The position numbers were made by a program, and so were the translations under genes. The notes under the pieces are model-generated. The model was given only the letters and a program-made list of their open reading frames with translations, ran no database searches and was not told where the DNA came from. Of a DNA stretch of 64,000 nt, positions 50,069 to 60,754 are shown one piece after another. Origin of the DNA: Lichenicoccus sp964242335 (GTDB lineage Bacteria; Pseudomonadota; Alphaproteobacteria; Acetobacterales; Acetobacteraceae); assembly GCA_964242335.1 (NCBI GenBank), contig CAXTAY010000018.1:1-64000 (forward strand), in the 5' to 3' direction. Position 1 is the first letter of the stretch. Each line of letters starts with the position of its first letter.

Positions 50069-50761
50069 CTAGGCGCTGCGGGCGTTCGCCAGGCGCCAGT
50101 TCGGGCCGGCACCGCCGCCGGCGGCATCGAGCAGCCGCTCGAACGTCCACAGGTCCGACAGCTCGGTGGTCGCGTCGGCACCGGAGACCGGCTGGCCGTC
50201 GCGTCCCAGCACCAGGCTGACCTGGTCGGAGACGAACCGCACGTCGATCGCGGCACGCCACAGCCCGCCCTGCTGTGTCAGGTTGGCGTCGGTGATGCCG
50301 GCGTGCAGGATGTTGCGTATCTCGGCGCGCTGGGTCTCGCCGGCCGCCTCGCGCGCGCTGATCGCGGCGTCGAACACGTTGTAGGCGGGGTCGGTCAGGT
50401 TGGCGCGCAGGGTGCCGCGGTCGCCCTCGGCGAAGGCCTGCACGATCTTGCGGAACGCCGCCTCGGCGCCGCGCAGGAAGGCCGCCGGCTCGAAGCCGCG
50501 GTCGCGGTCACGGATCCGGCCGAGCTTGAGGCCGATGGCGCCACCCGGATCCGGCAGCGGCCGGTCGGCGGGTGCCGGCGCCGGGTCGGCACGGCCCTCG
50601 ATCACCGGCCCGACCGCCGGGCGCGCGCCAGGTGCCGCCGCGGAGCGGCGGGTCAGGCCGGTCTGCCGGCCGAGGATGCCGCGCAGCCGCAGCACCAGGA
50701 ACGCCGCGATCATGGCGAACAGCACGATGTCGATCGGGAACCGGCCGGCGGTGAAATCCAT
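50069..50761 (-). CDS. timA: Tim44/TimA-family protein
   Basis: This 230-residue protein has an N-terminal membrane helix (PIDIVLFAMIAAFLVLRLRG, with LGRQTG after it), a proline-rich linker and a C-terminal Tim44-like domain (FLRGAEAAFRKIVQAFAEGD, then LTDPAYNVFDAAI and VRFVSDQVSLV). It is related to the mitochondrial import motor protein Tim44. In alphaproteobacteria the gene is next to mltA and divergent from secB; here a phosphatase gene has entered between timA and secB. Confidence 0.92.
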   Translation of the reverse strand: MDFTAGRFPIDIVLFAMIAAFLVLRLRGILGRQTGLTRRSAAAPGARPAVGPVIEGRADPAPAPADRPLPDPGGAIGLKLGRIRDRDRGFEPAAFLRGAEAAFRKIVQAFAEGDRGTLRANLTDPAYNVFDAAISAREAAGETQRAEIRNILHAGITDANLTQQGGLWRAAIDVRFVSDQVSLVLGRDGQPVSGADATTELSDLWTFERLLDAAGGGAGPNWRLANARSA

Positions 50762-50845
50762 GGGGGGCGTCCAATCTCCTGCGGGTCAGGTCCGGCGGCT
50801 GCCGTCGGCGATGCTGTCCGACCGGCGGCACCGCCTGGAAATAGG

Positions 50846-50864
50846 GTCTCGCGCGCGGCGAGAC
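50846..50864. promoter_or_regulatory. Inverted repeat upstream of timA
   Basis: GTCTCG-N7-CGAGAC is a perfect 6-bp-arm inverted repeat about 85 bp upstream of timA and about 75 bp upstream of the phosphatase gene. It could be an operator for either divergent gene; no protein can be named. Confidence 0.25.
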
Positions 50865-50938
50865 AACAGTGCGCCATGCGCCGGCCGTGCGGCGGGTTAT
50901 GCATTGCGGGGCGGCCGCTTGCGGCGTATCGGGCAGGA

Positions 50939-51493
50939 ATGATCGTGCTGCGGCATTGCCAGAGCGAGTTCAACCTGCACTTCACCCGCACCCGGCGCGA
51001 TCCCGGCATCGTCGATCCGGCGCTGACCGAGCTCGGCGAGCGGCAGGCGGCGCTGGCGGCGCAGGCGCTGGCCGGCGCGGCGATCACCCGCATCCTGGTC
51101 TCGCCCTACACCCGCGCCCTGCAGAGCGCCGCCCCGATCGCGGCGCGCCTCGGCCTGACGCCCCTGGTGACGCCGATGGTGCGCGAGCGCTACGCCTTCA
51201 TCTGCGATATCGGCAGCCCGAGCAGCGCGCTGGCGCGACGCTGGGCCGAGCTCGACTTCAGCGAGCTCGACGAGGTCTGGTGGCCGACAGTGAACGAGAG
51301 CGAGCACGAGGTGCTCGACCGCGCCGAGCGGTTCCGCGGCGAGATGGCGGCGCTGCCGGACTGGAGCACGACGCTGGTGGTCTCTCACTGGGGGTTCCTG
51401 CTGGCGCTGTCCGGCGACAGCCTGGAGAACGGCGGCTTCCGACACGTCGACCCGAACACCAGGCCGGAGCAGCCGGTGATCTGGCGGCACTGA
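50939..51493 (+). CDS. Histidine phosphatase family protein (phosphoglycerate mutase-like)
   Basis: This 184-residue protein of the histidine phosphatase superfamily has the phosphorylated histidine in MIVLRHCQSEFN (RHC instead of the usual RHG/RHA), then DPALTELGERQAALAAQAL, ILVSPYTRALQSA, an acidic VRERYAFICDIGSP and the second catalytic histidine in TLVVSHWGFLLALSG. The substrate is unknown. It lies between timA (divergent) and secB (same strand, 62 bp downstream). Confidence 0.88.
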   Translation: MIVLRHCQSEFNLHFTRTRRDPGIVDPALTELGERQAALAAQALAGAAITRILVSPYTRALQSAAPIAARLGLTPLVTPMVRERYAFICDIGSPSSALARRWAELDFSELDEVWWPTVNESEHEVLDRAERFRGEMAALPDWSTTLVVSHWGFLLALSGDSLENGGFRHVDPNTRPEQPVIWRH

Positions 51494-51555
51494 GTGCCGC
51501 TCGCCACCGCCGCGCAGGCACCCCTCCCCCGAACGCCCTCAGCAGGAGTATCCTG

Positions 51556-52074
51556 ATGTCCGATGCCGTCCCGCAAACGCAGCCACCGGCGCTGCCGATG
51601 ACGATGAACCTGCAATACACCAAGGACCTCTCCTTCGAGGTGCCGGCAGGTGCGGAGATCTTCGCCACCCTGCGCGCCAGCCCGCAGATCGCCGTCAACA
51701 TCGACGTGCAGGCCAACCGGCTGCAGCAGGAGCAGCCGGTGTTCGAGGTGGTGCTGTCGATCAAGGCGGAGGCGACCGAACCCGCCGGCGAGGCCGGCGC
51801 CGCCGGTCGCGCGGTGTTCATCGCCGAGCTCGCCTACGCGGCGGTGGTGACGCTGAGCGACACGCCGGGCGAGTACGTCGAGCAGATCCTGCTGGTGGAG
51901 GTGCCGCGGCTGATCTTCCCGTACGCGCGCAACATCATCAGCGAGGTGACGCGCGACGGCGGCTTCCCGCCGGTGGTGCTGCAGCCGATAGACTTCGTCG
52001 GCCTCTGGCAGGCCAAGCGCGGTGCCGCCGCCAGCAACGCGGCCCAGGTCTCTACGCAGACCGGGCACGCCTGA
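51556..52074 (+). CDS. secB: Protein-export chaperone SecB
   Basis: SecB keeps precursor proteins unfolded and delivers them to SecA. The 172-residue protein has LQYTKDLSFEVPAG, VNIDVQANRLQQEQPVFEVV, RAVFIAELAYAAVVTL, the SecA-interacting acidic region and VEVPRLIFPYARNIISEVTR, then PPVVLQPIDFVGLW. AGGAG lies 8 bp upstream of the ATG. A palindromic repeat follows the stop and may terminate it. Confidence 0.97.
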   Translation: MSDAVPQTQPPALPMTMNLQYTKDLSFEVPAGAEIFATLRASPQIAVNIDVQANRLQQEQPVFEVVLSIKAEATEPAGEAGAAGRAVFIAELAYAAVVTLSDTPGEYVEQILLVEVPRLIFPYARNIISEVTRDGGFPPVVLQPIDFVGLWQAKRGAAASNAAQVSTQTGHA

Positions 52075-52095
52075 GCAGGCTGCCGAGAGAGGAAG

Positions 52096-52138
52096 CCAAG
52101 GGCTCTGCCCTCGACCCGCTGGGGCCGACGGCCCCAGA
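52096..52138. repeat. Composite palindromic repeat, first-half copy
   Basis: AAGGGCTCTGCCCTCGACCCGC followed by TGGGGCCGACGGCCCCA matches the first half of the 36262 copy. It lies between secB and the convergent cupin gene, 22 bp after the secB stop. Confidence 0.75.
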
Positions 52139-52147
52139 CGCCGCCTG

Positions 52148-52498
52148 CTAGCCGACCTTGCCGTCCCTGCCATGCACGGCGGCGGGCGGGGTGGTGGCTT
52201 CCACCGCCGTGAACGCCTCCAGGATCTTGTAGGTGTGCGAGGCACCGCGCGGCACGATCCAGGAATCGCCCGGGTTGAGCAGGATCACCTGGCCCTCGCT
52301 GTGCAGCTCGGCGCGGCCGCCGATCACGTAGCCGGCGCAGTCGTAGTCGCGCGCGGCGGCGGGCTTGGCCTGCTCGGTCGGCGGCTCGTCCTTCCACAGG
52401 CGCATCGAGAGGTTCTTGCCGGTGGCGAGGTAGACCTGCCCGTCCGGCCCCTTGGGCGAGTGGCTGCTGTCGATCTTGATGACGGTGGTGTCGCCCAT
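52148..52498 (-). CDS. Cupin-domain protein
   Basis: This 116-residue single-domain cupin has the beta-strand pattern NLSMRLWKDEPPTEQAKP, YDCAGYVIGGRAELHSEGQ and LLNPGDSWIVPRGASHTYKI. The expected metal-binding HxH of motif 1 is reduced, with one histidine in motif 2 (SHTY). Its ligand or reaction is unknown. It is a single leftward gene, convergent with secB. Confidence 0.82.
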   Translation of the reverse strand: MGDTTVIKIDSSHSPKGPDGQVYLATGKNLSMRLWKDEPPTEQAKPAAARDYDCAGYVIGGRAELHSEGQVILLNPGDSWIVPRGASHTYKILEAFTAVEATTPPAAVHGRDGKVG

Positions 52499-52561
52499 CT
52501 CGGTATTCCCCTTGGATTGAGTCGGGCGAACGCCGGCCGGAGAGGCGGGTTGCCCGGCAGC

Positions 52562-53737
52562 CTAGCGGGTGTCCTCGGTGCGCAGCCTGAACAGCATGCC
52601 GGGAGCGCGCACGCCGAGCTCGCCCGCCAGCGGGCCCAGCTCCGGCCCGCGCAGCAGCACGTGCTCGCTGGCCGCGTTGGTGGCGAGGCCGCCGCTGGTG
52701 ACGGCATCGAGCCGGCAGCCACCGTGCTCGCAGCGGAAGCTGCCGTCTAGCCCGGCACTGCCCAGGCGGGAGATGCCGAGCCAGCTATCGACCAGCACCC
52801 CGTCCTGGTCGGTCAGCAGCGACAGCCGGCCCTCCAGCGGCTGGTTGTCGATGGTCAGCGCCACCGGATAGTCGTGCGCCGCCACCGGCAACAGGTTGGG
52901 CACGTTCAGGTCGGCACCCATGCCCCCCAGCGTCGCCGCCATCCCGTGCAGCACGCCCGACCAGAAGCCGCGCGCGGTCTCGGCGAGCTGCGGGTCGCCC
53001 TCGACGTCGGCACCCACGCCGAAGGCGTAGAACACGCCGCCGCGCAGCCGGGTGCCGAGCCTCTGGCCCAGGTCGGCCGGTGCCGGTGCCGGTGCCGGCC
53101 TGAACACCGAGCCGAGGTCGCTGTTCTCGGCCATGTCGGAATACAGGATGGCCCGGACCGTGGTGCGGCTGGCGGAGAACCGGCCCTCGTCGGAGGCGAG
53201 CGCGCGGATCAGCTCCTTGCGCGGCGGGCTGGCGGTGTCGATGCGCACCGCACCCGGCGCCCGCTTCGCCGCCTGGTAGATCGCGGTCAGCGCCGAGCCC
53301 ATCGCGCCGAGGAAGTATTTCTGCTGGTCGCCGAGGCTGGAGAGCGGATCCCGGCTGAACAGGAAGCTCTGGCCGGCGAAGCCGGCGCGTTGCGCCGCCG
53401 TGTAGCCCGGCCAGCAGCCGGACCAGAGCTCGCTGCTCTGCCCGCTCGCTGGCGACAGCCGGACCACCGTCACCCGCTCGCCGGGCGACAGGGTGGCGCG
53501 CAGCTTCACCGCCAGCTTGCGCGCCCACTCGGTGTCGCCGTCGATCATCGTCATGTCGTCGACATAGACCACCGTCTGGCGCACGCTCGCGGTCGCGCAG
53601 AACGCCGGATCGAGCCCGTTCGGACCGAACAGGGCGGCGCGCGCCGGCAGCGGCGCCAGCACGGCGAGCGTCGCCGACACGGTCGCGAGCAGACCCGCGA
53701 GGACCGGCAGCAGGCGGGCGTGTGGCCGCATCGTCAT
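52562..53737 (-). CDS. Exported protein of unknown function, third gene of an envelope cassette
   Basis: This 391-residue protein has a Sec signal peptide (VLAGLLATVSATLAVLAPLP then ARA-ALF). The mature part begins with a beta-strand and acidic loop (VVYVDDMTMIDGDTEW), has GERVTVVRLSPASGQSSELW, then RAILYSDMAENSDLGSVFRP and YAFGVGADVEGD. The alternation suggests a Rossmann or von Willebrand A-like fold, but a full MIDAS motif (DxSxS) is absent. Cysteines in SGCWPGY and FRCEHGGC may form disulfides. It overlaps the upstream membrane-protein gene by 4 bp (ATGA). The family is not recognised. Confidence 0.75.
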   Translation of the reverse strand: MTMRPHARLLPVLAGLLATVSATLAVLAPLPARAALFGPNGLDPAFCATASVRQTVVYVDDMTMIDGDTEWARKLAVKLRATLSPGERVTVVRLSPASGQSSELWSGCWPGYTAAQRAGFAGQSFLFSRDPLSSLGDQQKYFLGAMGSALTAIYQAAKRAPGAVRIDTASPPRKELIRALASDEGRFSASRTTVRAILYSDMAENSDLGSVFRPAPAPAPADLGQRLGTRLRGGVFYAFGVGADVEGDPQLAETARGFWSGVLHGMAATLGGMGADLNVPNLLPVAAHDYPVALTIDNQPLEGRLSLLTDQDGVLVDSWLGISRLGSAGLDGSFRCEHGGCRLDAVTSGGLATNAASEHVLLRGPELGPLAGELGVRAPGMLFRLRTEDTR

Positions 53738-55083
53738 CCTTCCAGCTCGTGCAGCAGCGCCCGGTCCACCGACAGCGCCGCCGGCGCCGGCGGCGGCTCG
53801 CCCACGACCAGCGCGCCCCGGCTCGGCGCCGGCGGCAGTGCGGCGCGGTAGCCCTCGGCATTGTCGCGCACCGCGGCGAGCACGGCATCGCGGATCGCGG
53901 CGTCGTGGGCGGTGAGCTGGTCGAGCAGCGCCCGCTTCGGCGCCACCGCGTCCAGCCGCGAGCGCGCCGCGGTCTCGGCTTCGCGCAGCTCCTTGGTGTG
54001 GCGCGCCTCAGTCTGCCGGATGCGGGCGTCCGCGACGCGGCGCAGGCGGTGGAAGCGGCGCCAGGCGGTCCGGCGCTGCCGGGTCGCGTCCATGAAGTCG
54101 GGATCGATGTCGTGCGCCATGGTGGCGAAGAAGACGCCGACCAGCCAGGCGGCGAGGTTGGCCAGCAGCGACAGCAGCACGTCGACGGTGGGATCGGTCT
54201 GCACCACCACGTCGGGGCCGAGGATGTTGGGGCCGGCCTGGGCACGCATCACGTGCAGTGCCGCGACGTAGCGCGAGCCGCCGGCGGCGCCCAGCACCAC
54301 GCAAAGCGCCAGCGTCGCCAGCACCAGCAGGCGCCAGTCGGCGATGCGCTTGATGCGCTCGGCATGATGGCCGAAGCGATGCGTCCACTGCTTCAGGATC
54401 GAGCCGTGCCCGTGCGAGGCGAAGGCGAGCAGTGCCGCCAGGATCAGCGTGGTGCCGGCGGCGATCGCCGGGATGCCGAAGAACAGGAAGAACACGGTGT
54501 AGTTGATCAGCCACTCGGTGACGCCGACGCAGAGCAGCCCCAGCAGATAGACCGGGTGGTAGGCGGTCATGGTGGCGCTGCGGTTGCCGTTGGCCTCGCT
54601 GTAGCGCCGCAAGCGGCTGTCCGCCTTCTCGAACAGGTCGAGCCGCTCGCGGTACTGGTGGCTCTGGCCGGTCTCGCGCTCGATCTGGGCGAGGTCCTCG
54701 TCGCGTCGGCGGGTGATCGCCTCGATCTCCGCCTGCAGCCGCCCGGCCGCCTCGATGTCGGCGCGGTGCGGGCCGAGGCGGGCATCGAAGACGGCGCGTT
54801 GTGCGGCCCACTCCGCCAGCAGCGCGCGCGCCGGGGCGAGCACCGCGACGCGCATCCCGGGCGTGAAGCCGCGCGCATCGAGTTCGACCGCCCGTCCGGC
54901 GGCCTCGGCCCGTGCCGCCTCCGCACGCGCCGCCTCGGCGAGTGCTGCCGGCAGCAGCAGCAGCGCCCACGCCCGCGAGGGCGGGAACGCCATCGCCGCC
55001 TGGAACGCCTCCTGCAGGGGGTCGGGTGCGGCGGCCGGCTTGCTGCCGGACAGGCCGCCGAAGGACAGGGGGCCGAGGGCCAT
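53734..55083 (-). CDS. Four-TM coiled-coil membrane protein of unknown function, second gene of an envelope cassette
   Basis: This 449-residue protein has an Ala-rich N-terminal helical part (residues 40-165, coiled-coil-like). Four predicted helices follow at about 176-196, 198-222, 250-268 and 301-321. The C-terminal helical region is charged (RRVADARIRQTEARHTKELR, then EAETAARSRL). Distinct stretches are CVGVTEWLINYTVFF, LLAFASHGHGSILKQW and ATMAHDIDPDFMDATRQ. I do not recognise a named family. It is preceded at 25 bp by the OmpA-like lipoprotein gene and overlaps the exported-protein gene. Confidence 0.75.
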   Translation of the reverse strand: MALGPLSFGGLSGSKPAAAPDPLQEAFQAAMAFPPSRAWALLLLPAALAEAARAEAARAEAAGRAVELDARGFTPGMRVAVLAPARALLAEWAAQRAVFDARLGPHRADIEAAGRLQAEIEAITRRRDEDLAQIERETGQSHQYRERLDLFEKADSRLRRYSEANGNRSATMTAYHPVYLLGLLCVGVTEWLINYTVFFLFFGIPAIAAGTTLILAALLAFASHGHGSILKQWTHRFGHHAERIKRIADWRLLVLATLALCVVLGAAGGSRYVAALHVMRAQAGPNILGPDVVVQTDPTVDVLLSLLANLAAWLVGVFFATMAHDIDPDFMDATRQRRTAWRRFHRLRRVADARIRQTEARHTKELREAETAARSRLDAVAPKRALLDQLTAHDAAIRDAVLAAVRDNAEGYRAALPPAPSRGALVVGEPPPAPAALSVDRALLHELEG

Positions 55084-55107
55084 GATCGCGTGCTCCGGCC
55101 GGACGGT

Positions 55108-55770
55108 TCAGTAGGAGACGGGTTCGCCGAGCGGCGCGCGCGACACCGCGTCGGGCCGGCGTGCGCGCAGCGGCAAGGCCGCCGGATGCTGCGCCTCGAT
55201 CCGCAGCGCCGACGGACGCGAGGCGATCAGCGACCGTATCGCCCTGACGCTGGGCGAGATCAGGAACTCGACGCGTCGGTTCTGCGCGCGGCCGGCCTCG
55301 CTGTCGTCGGAGGCGACCGGCTGACGCCTGCCGACCGCCACCGCCTCGATGGTCGCCGGATCGATGCCGCGCGCCACCAGCGCCCGCACCACCGTGGCCG
55401 CACGCCGCCGCGACAGCGCGAGGTTGTAGGCATCGCTGCCGACCGCGTCGGTGTGACCGAGCACGGCGACGTGCGGGGTGTCGGGCTCGTGCTTCAGCCG
55501 GGCGGCGACGGCGTCGAGCACGGGTGCGGCCTCCGGGCGCGGCCGGTCCCGGTCGGTGTCGAAGAAGACGCGCGCGTCGTAGGTCAGGCTGATGACCGGC
55601 ACGCCGTCCTGTCGCAGTCGGACCTCGCGCACCGCGAGCGGGGCGTCGTCGCGCGCGGCGGCAACGGGTGGCACGGCCGATGACGACGGGTGCGGCTCCG
55701 GCTGGCGGCAGCCGGCGAGGCCGGGTGCGCCCAGCGCCAGGCAGACCAGCAGGGAGGAGCGCCGGATCAT
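55108..55770 (-). CDS. OmpA-like peptidoglycan-binding lipoprotein, first gene of an envelope cassette
   Basis: This 220-residue lipoprotein has a signal MIRRSSLLVCLALGAPGLAG followed by a cysteine that is lipidated. The OmpA C-like domain spans residues 70-170 (SLTYDARVFFDTD, VAVLGHTDAVGSDAYNLALS, RRRAATVVRALVARGID, then GRRQPVASDDSEAGRAQNRR VEF split at R). It should bind peptidoglycan diaminopimelate. A short basic C-terminal extension follows. It begins a leftward three-gene unit and is divergent from the TonB-dependent receptor gene, with both promoters in 126 bp. Confidence 0.85.
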   Translation of the reverse strand: MIRRSSLLVCLALGAPGLAGCRQPEPHPSSSAVPPVAAARDDAPLAVREVRLRQDGVPVISLTYDARVFFDTDRDRPRPEAAPVLDAVAARLKHEPDTPHVAVLGHTDAVGSDAYNLALSRRRAATVVRALVARGIDPATIEAVAVGRRQPVASDDSEAGRAQNRRVEFLISPSVRAIRSLIASRPSALRIEAQHPAALPLRARRPDAVSRAPLGEPVSY

Positions 55771-55843
55771 GATCGCGGCAGTATGCGGGCGGGGCGGGCA
55801 AAGTCCATCTGGCCGAATGGCATGCGAGATCCCGGCCGACGCT

Positions 55844-55872
55844 TTGACACGCCGCGGCGTGCGAATTATGCA
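55844..55872 (+). promoter_or_regulatory. Strong promoter of the TonB-dependent receptor gene with a palindrome in its spacer
   Basis: TTGACA (55844-55849) and TATGCA (55867-55872) are separated by exactly 17 bp, one of the best sigma70-type matches in the window. The spacer contains the 12-bp palindrome ACGCCGCGGCGT (about 55848-55860). It would be a natural repressor site. It lies 25 bp upstream of the receptor start. Confidence 0.6.
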
Positions 55873-55896
55873 AAGCACCGCCTTGTCACCAGCGAC

Positions 55897-58218
<2,322 letters not shown>

Positions 58219-58261
58219 CGAGAAGCGAGACCTTTGAAATCCACCACTTCACGAATAGGCG

Positions 58262-58305
58262 CCTGGGGCCACCGGCCCCAGTGGGTCAAGGGCAAAGCCC
58301 TTGCC
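58262..58305. repeat. Composite palindromic repeat, first-half copy in reverse orientation
   Basis: CTGGGGCCACCGGCCCCAG followed by TGGGTCAAGGGCAAAGCCCT is the reverse complement of the first-half module. It lies between the TonB-dependent receptor and MFS genes, 44 bp after the receptor stop. Confidence 0.75.
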
Positions 58306-58340
58306 TATCATGCTCCGCATCCTGCCGACGGAGCCCGGTG

Positions 58341-59594
58341 ATGCCGCACGCGCCGTCGGAGACGCCGGCCCGGCCGTCGGCCGCGGATCCGCGCATCCCG
58401 CTGCTGCTGGCGCTGCTGTTCGCGATCGTCGTCATCGCCTATGCCGACCGCCAGGTGATCGCGCTGCTCAAGCCCGCACTCGACCGCGAGCTGGGCTGGA
58501 GTGCGGCGGATTACGGCACCATCACCACCTGGTTCCAGGGCAGCGTCGCGGTGACGCTGCTGCTGTCCGGCTGGTTCATGGACCGGGTCGGGCTGCGCGC
58601 GGGGCTCGCGATCGGGCTGGGCGGCTGGAGCCTGAGTGCGATCGCCCATGTCGCCGCCCGCAGCGTGGCGCAGTTCGTCGTGGCGCGCGTCGCACTCGGC
58701 GGCTTCGAGGCGCTGGCCAATCCGGCCGGGGTGAAGGCGGTGGCGAGCTTCATCGCGCCGGCGCGACGCGGTGCGGCACTCGGCATCCTCAACACCGCAC
58801 CCAACGTCGCCGCGGTGGCGACGCCGCTGCTGGTCGGGCTGCTGTATGCGGCCGCCGGCTGGAAGGGGACGGTCGCGATCATCGGCGCCTCCGGCTTCGT
58901 CTGCCTTGCCCTGTGGCTGGTGCTGCGGCTGCCCCCGGCGCTGCAGGCGGCGCCGGCATTGCCGGAGGCGGCCGGCGCGCCGCTGCTGCGGCAGCGCCGC
59001 ACCTGGGCGGTGGCGCTGCCCAAGCTGCTCAGCGACCAGGGCTGGTGGTTCTTCCTGTTCTGGCTGCCGGACGTGTTCCACCGCCAGTTCGCGCTCGACA
59101 TCCGCCAGCTGGGCGCACCGCTCGCCGCGATCTACGGCATGGCCGGCATCGGCGCGCTGGCCGGCGGCGCGCTGCCGGCCTGGATCGCCGGACCGGGCGC
59201 CTCGGCGCGGGCGCGCGAGCACGCACGGCGTCGGGTCATGGGCCTTGCCGCACTGGCGGTGCTGCCGGTGTGCGGCGCGCTGTGGTGCCGCGACCCGTGG
59301 ATCGCGGTGCTGATCGTGGGCGTGGCACTCGCGGCGCACCAGGCGTTCTCGACCAACCTGTTCGCCTTCGCCGCCGACGCCGTCCCCGCCGACCGGGTCG
59401 GCGCGGTGGTCGGGTTCGGCGCGTTCTGCGGCAATCTCGGCGGCACCGTCACGCTGCGCCTCACCGGCTGGGTGGTGCACGACCAGGGCGGCTTCCTGTG
59501 GATGTTCATCGGCGTCGCCGGCTTCTACCCGCTGGCCTGGCTGGCGCTCCGCCTGCTGGCGCCGCCGGACGCGGTCATCCCAGGATCTCGCTGA
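58341..59594 (+). CDS. MFS transporter (anion:cation symporter-like)
   Basis: This 417-residue transporter has 12 predicted helices, starting IPLLLALLFAIVVIAYADRQ and including the family-typical YGTITTWFQGSVAVTLLLSG, WFMDRVGLRAGLAIGLGGWS and ANPAGVKAVASFI. The pattern matches the ACS group, whose members carry hexuronates or other organic anions. The start follows GGAGCC. Its last 20 bp overlap the convergent oxidoreductase gene. Confidence 0.92.
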   Translation: MPHAPSETPARPSAADPRIPLLLALLFAIVVIAYADRQVIALLKPALDRELGWSAADYGTITTWFQGSVAVTLLLSGWFMDRVGLRAGLAIGLGGWSLSAIAHVAARSVAQFVVARVALGGFEALANPAGVKAVASFIAPARRGAALGILNTAPNVAAVATPLLVGLLYAAAGWKGTVAIIGASGFVCLALWLVLRLPPALQAAPALPEAAGAPLLRQRRTWAVALPKLLSDQGWWFFLFWLPDVFHRQFALDIRQLGAPLAAIYGMAGIGALAGGALPAWIAGPGASARAREHARRRVMGLAALAVLPVCGALWCRDPWIAVLIVGVALAAHQAFSTNLFAFAADAVPADRVGAVVGFGAFCGNLGGTVTLRLTGWVVHDQGGFLWMFIGVAGFYPLAWLALRLLAPPDAVIPGSR

Positions 59595-60675
59595 GCAGGA
59601 CCGCCCGGCCCTCGCGCGCGCTGGTCTCGGCGGCCAGCCCCATCGCCACCGCCATCAGCCCGTCGCGCGCCGTCACCTGCACCGGCCCGCGGCCCGCGGC
59701 GGCGTCGAGGAAGCCGCGCAGCTGGTGGAAGGTGGCGCCGTGATGATGCCCCGCCGCGAGCAGCGCCGCGTCGACATCGACATGCTCGCGCGTGACCCGC
59801 TTCGGCGCGCCCGGCGGCACGCGGGGCGAGTAGGTCAGGGTGCCGCTCGGGATGCCGACCTCGAGCTTGGCGGTATCGCCGATCGCCACCAGCTGCTCCT
59901 GCTCCTCGGCCCCCTCGGCGAACATGCACAGGTCGAGCATCGCGCGCAGGCCGGAATCGAAATCGACGACGGTGAAGCTGTTGTCGATGATGTCGGGGAT
60001 GCGGCCGCCATGCCGCTCGTCGCGATGGTTGACGTCGGCAGCCCCCGAGCAGAACACACGCACCGGCTTGCTGCGCGCGATCAGCCGCATCAGGTCGAAG
60101 AAGTGGCAGCATTTCTCGACCATGGTGCCGCCGGTGTTGGCGTTGAAGCGGTTCCAGTCCCCGACCTTGGGCAGGAAGGGAAACCGGTGCTCGTGCATGG
60201 CGATGCGTCGCAGCGCGCCGACCCGCCCGGCCGCGAGCTGTTCGATGAAGCGATGCACCGGCGGCATGAAACGATATTCCATGCCGATCCAGAACACGCC
60301 GCGATGCCCGGCAGCGCGACGGACGATGTCGCGCGCGTCCGCGATCGTGGTCGCCATCGGCTTCTCGCACAGGATGTGCAGGCCCTCGCGCGGGCCGGGG
60401 CCGAGCAGTCCGGACAGGATGGCGTGGTGGGTGTGGTTGGGCGAGGCGATGATCACCGCCTCCGGCCGGGTCTCGCGCAGCATCGCGGACGCGTCGGCGA
60501 AGCAGGCGACGTCGCGCGCCGCCTCGCCCATCGCGTCGCCGAGCGTGCGTCGCGCCCAGTCGAGCGAGCTCGCGACCGGGTCGGCGAGGCCGACGACGCG
60601 CGCCTCCGGCAGCAGTGCGAGGTTGCGTATATGCTCCTGCGCCATCAGTCCCGTGCCGATCAAACCGAACCGCAT
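59575..60675 (-). CDS. Gfo/Idh/MocA-family NAD(P)-dependent oxidoreductase
   Basis: This 366-residue enzyme has the Rossmann motif MRFGLIGTGLMAQEHI, VVGLADPVA, the conserved lysine in HILCEKPMATTIADARDIV, and a second-domain active-site HEHRFPFLPK with TMVEKCCHFFDLMRLI. Members oxidise sugar alcohols, sugars or related compounds. ATG at 60675 is preferred; GTG at 60681 is an alternative start. It is divergent from the luciferase-like gene and convergent, by 20 bp of overlap, with the MFS gene. Confidence 0.93.
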   Translation of the reverse strand: MRFGLIGTGLMAQEHIRNLALLPEARVVGLADPVASSLDWARRTLGDAMGEAARDVACFADASAMLRETRPEAVIIASPNHTHHAILSGLLGPGPREGLHILCEKPMATTIADARDIVRRAAGHRGVFWIGMEYRFMPPVHRFIEQLAAGRVGALRRIAMHEHRFPFLPKVGDWNRFNANTGGTMVEKCCHFFDLMRLIARSKPVRVFCSGAADVNHRDERHGGRIPDIIDNSFTVVDFDSGLRAMLDLCMFAEGAEEQEQLVAIGDTAKLEVGIPSGTLTYSPRVPPGAPKRVTREHVDVDAALLAAGHHHGATFHQLRGFLDAAAGRGPVQVTARDGLMAVAMGLAAETSAREGRAVLLSEILG

Positions 60676-60754
60676 GCCCACCTCGTGACCCCCACCTCGT
60701 TGACCGGGGGCCGCGATGCTATCCTACATCGCCGCACCGACCGGAAGGGCAGGC

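Noticed and set aside
52562..53737. True von Willebrand A domain in the exported protein
   Set aside because: The acidic YVDDMTM loop lacks the DxSxS MIDAS motif, so only a general fold resemblance was kept.
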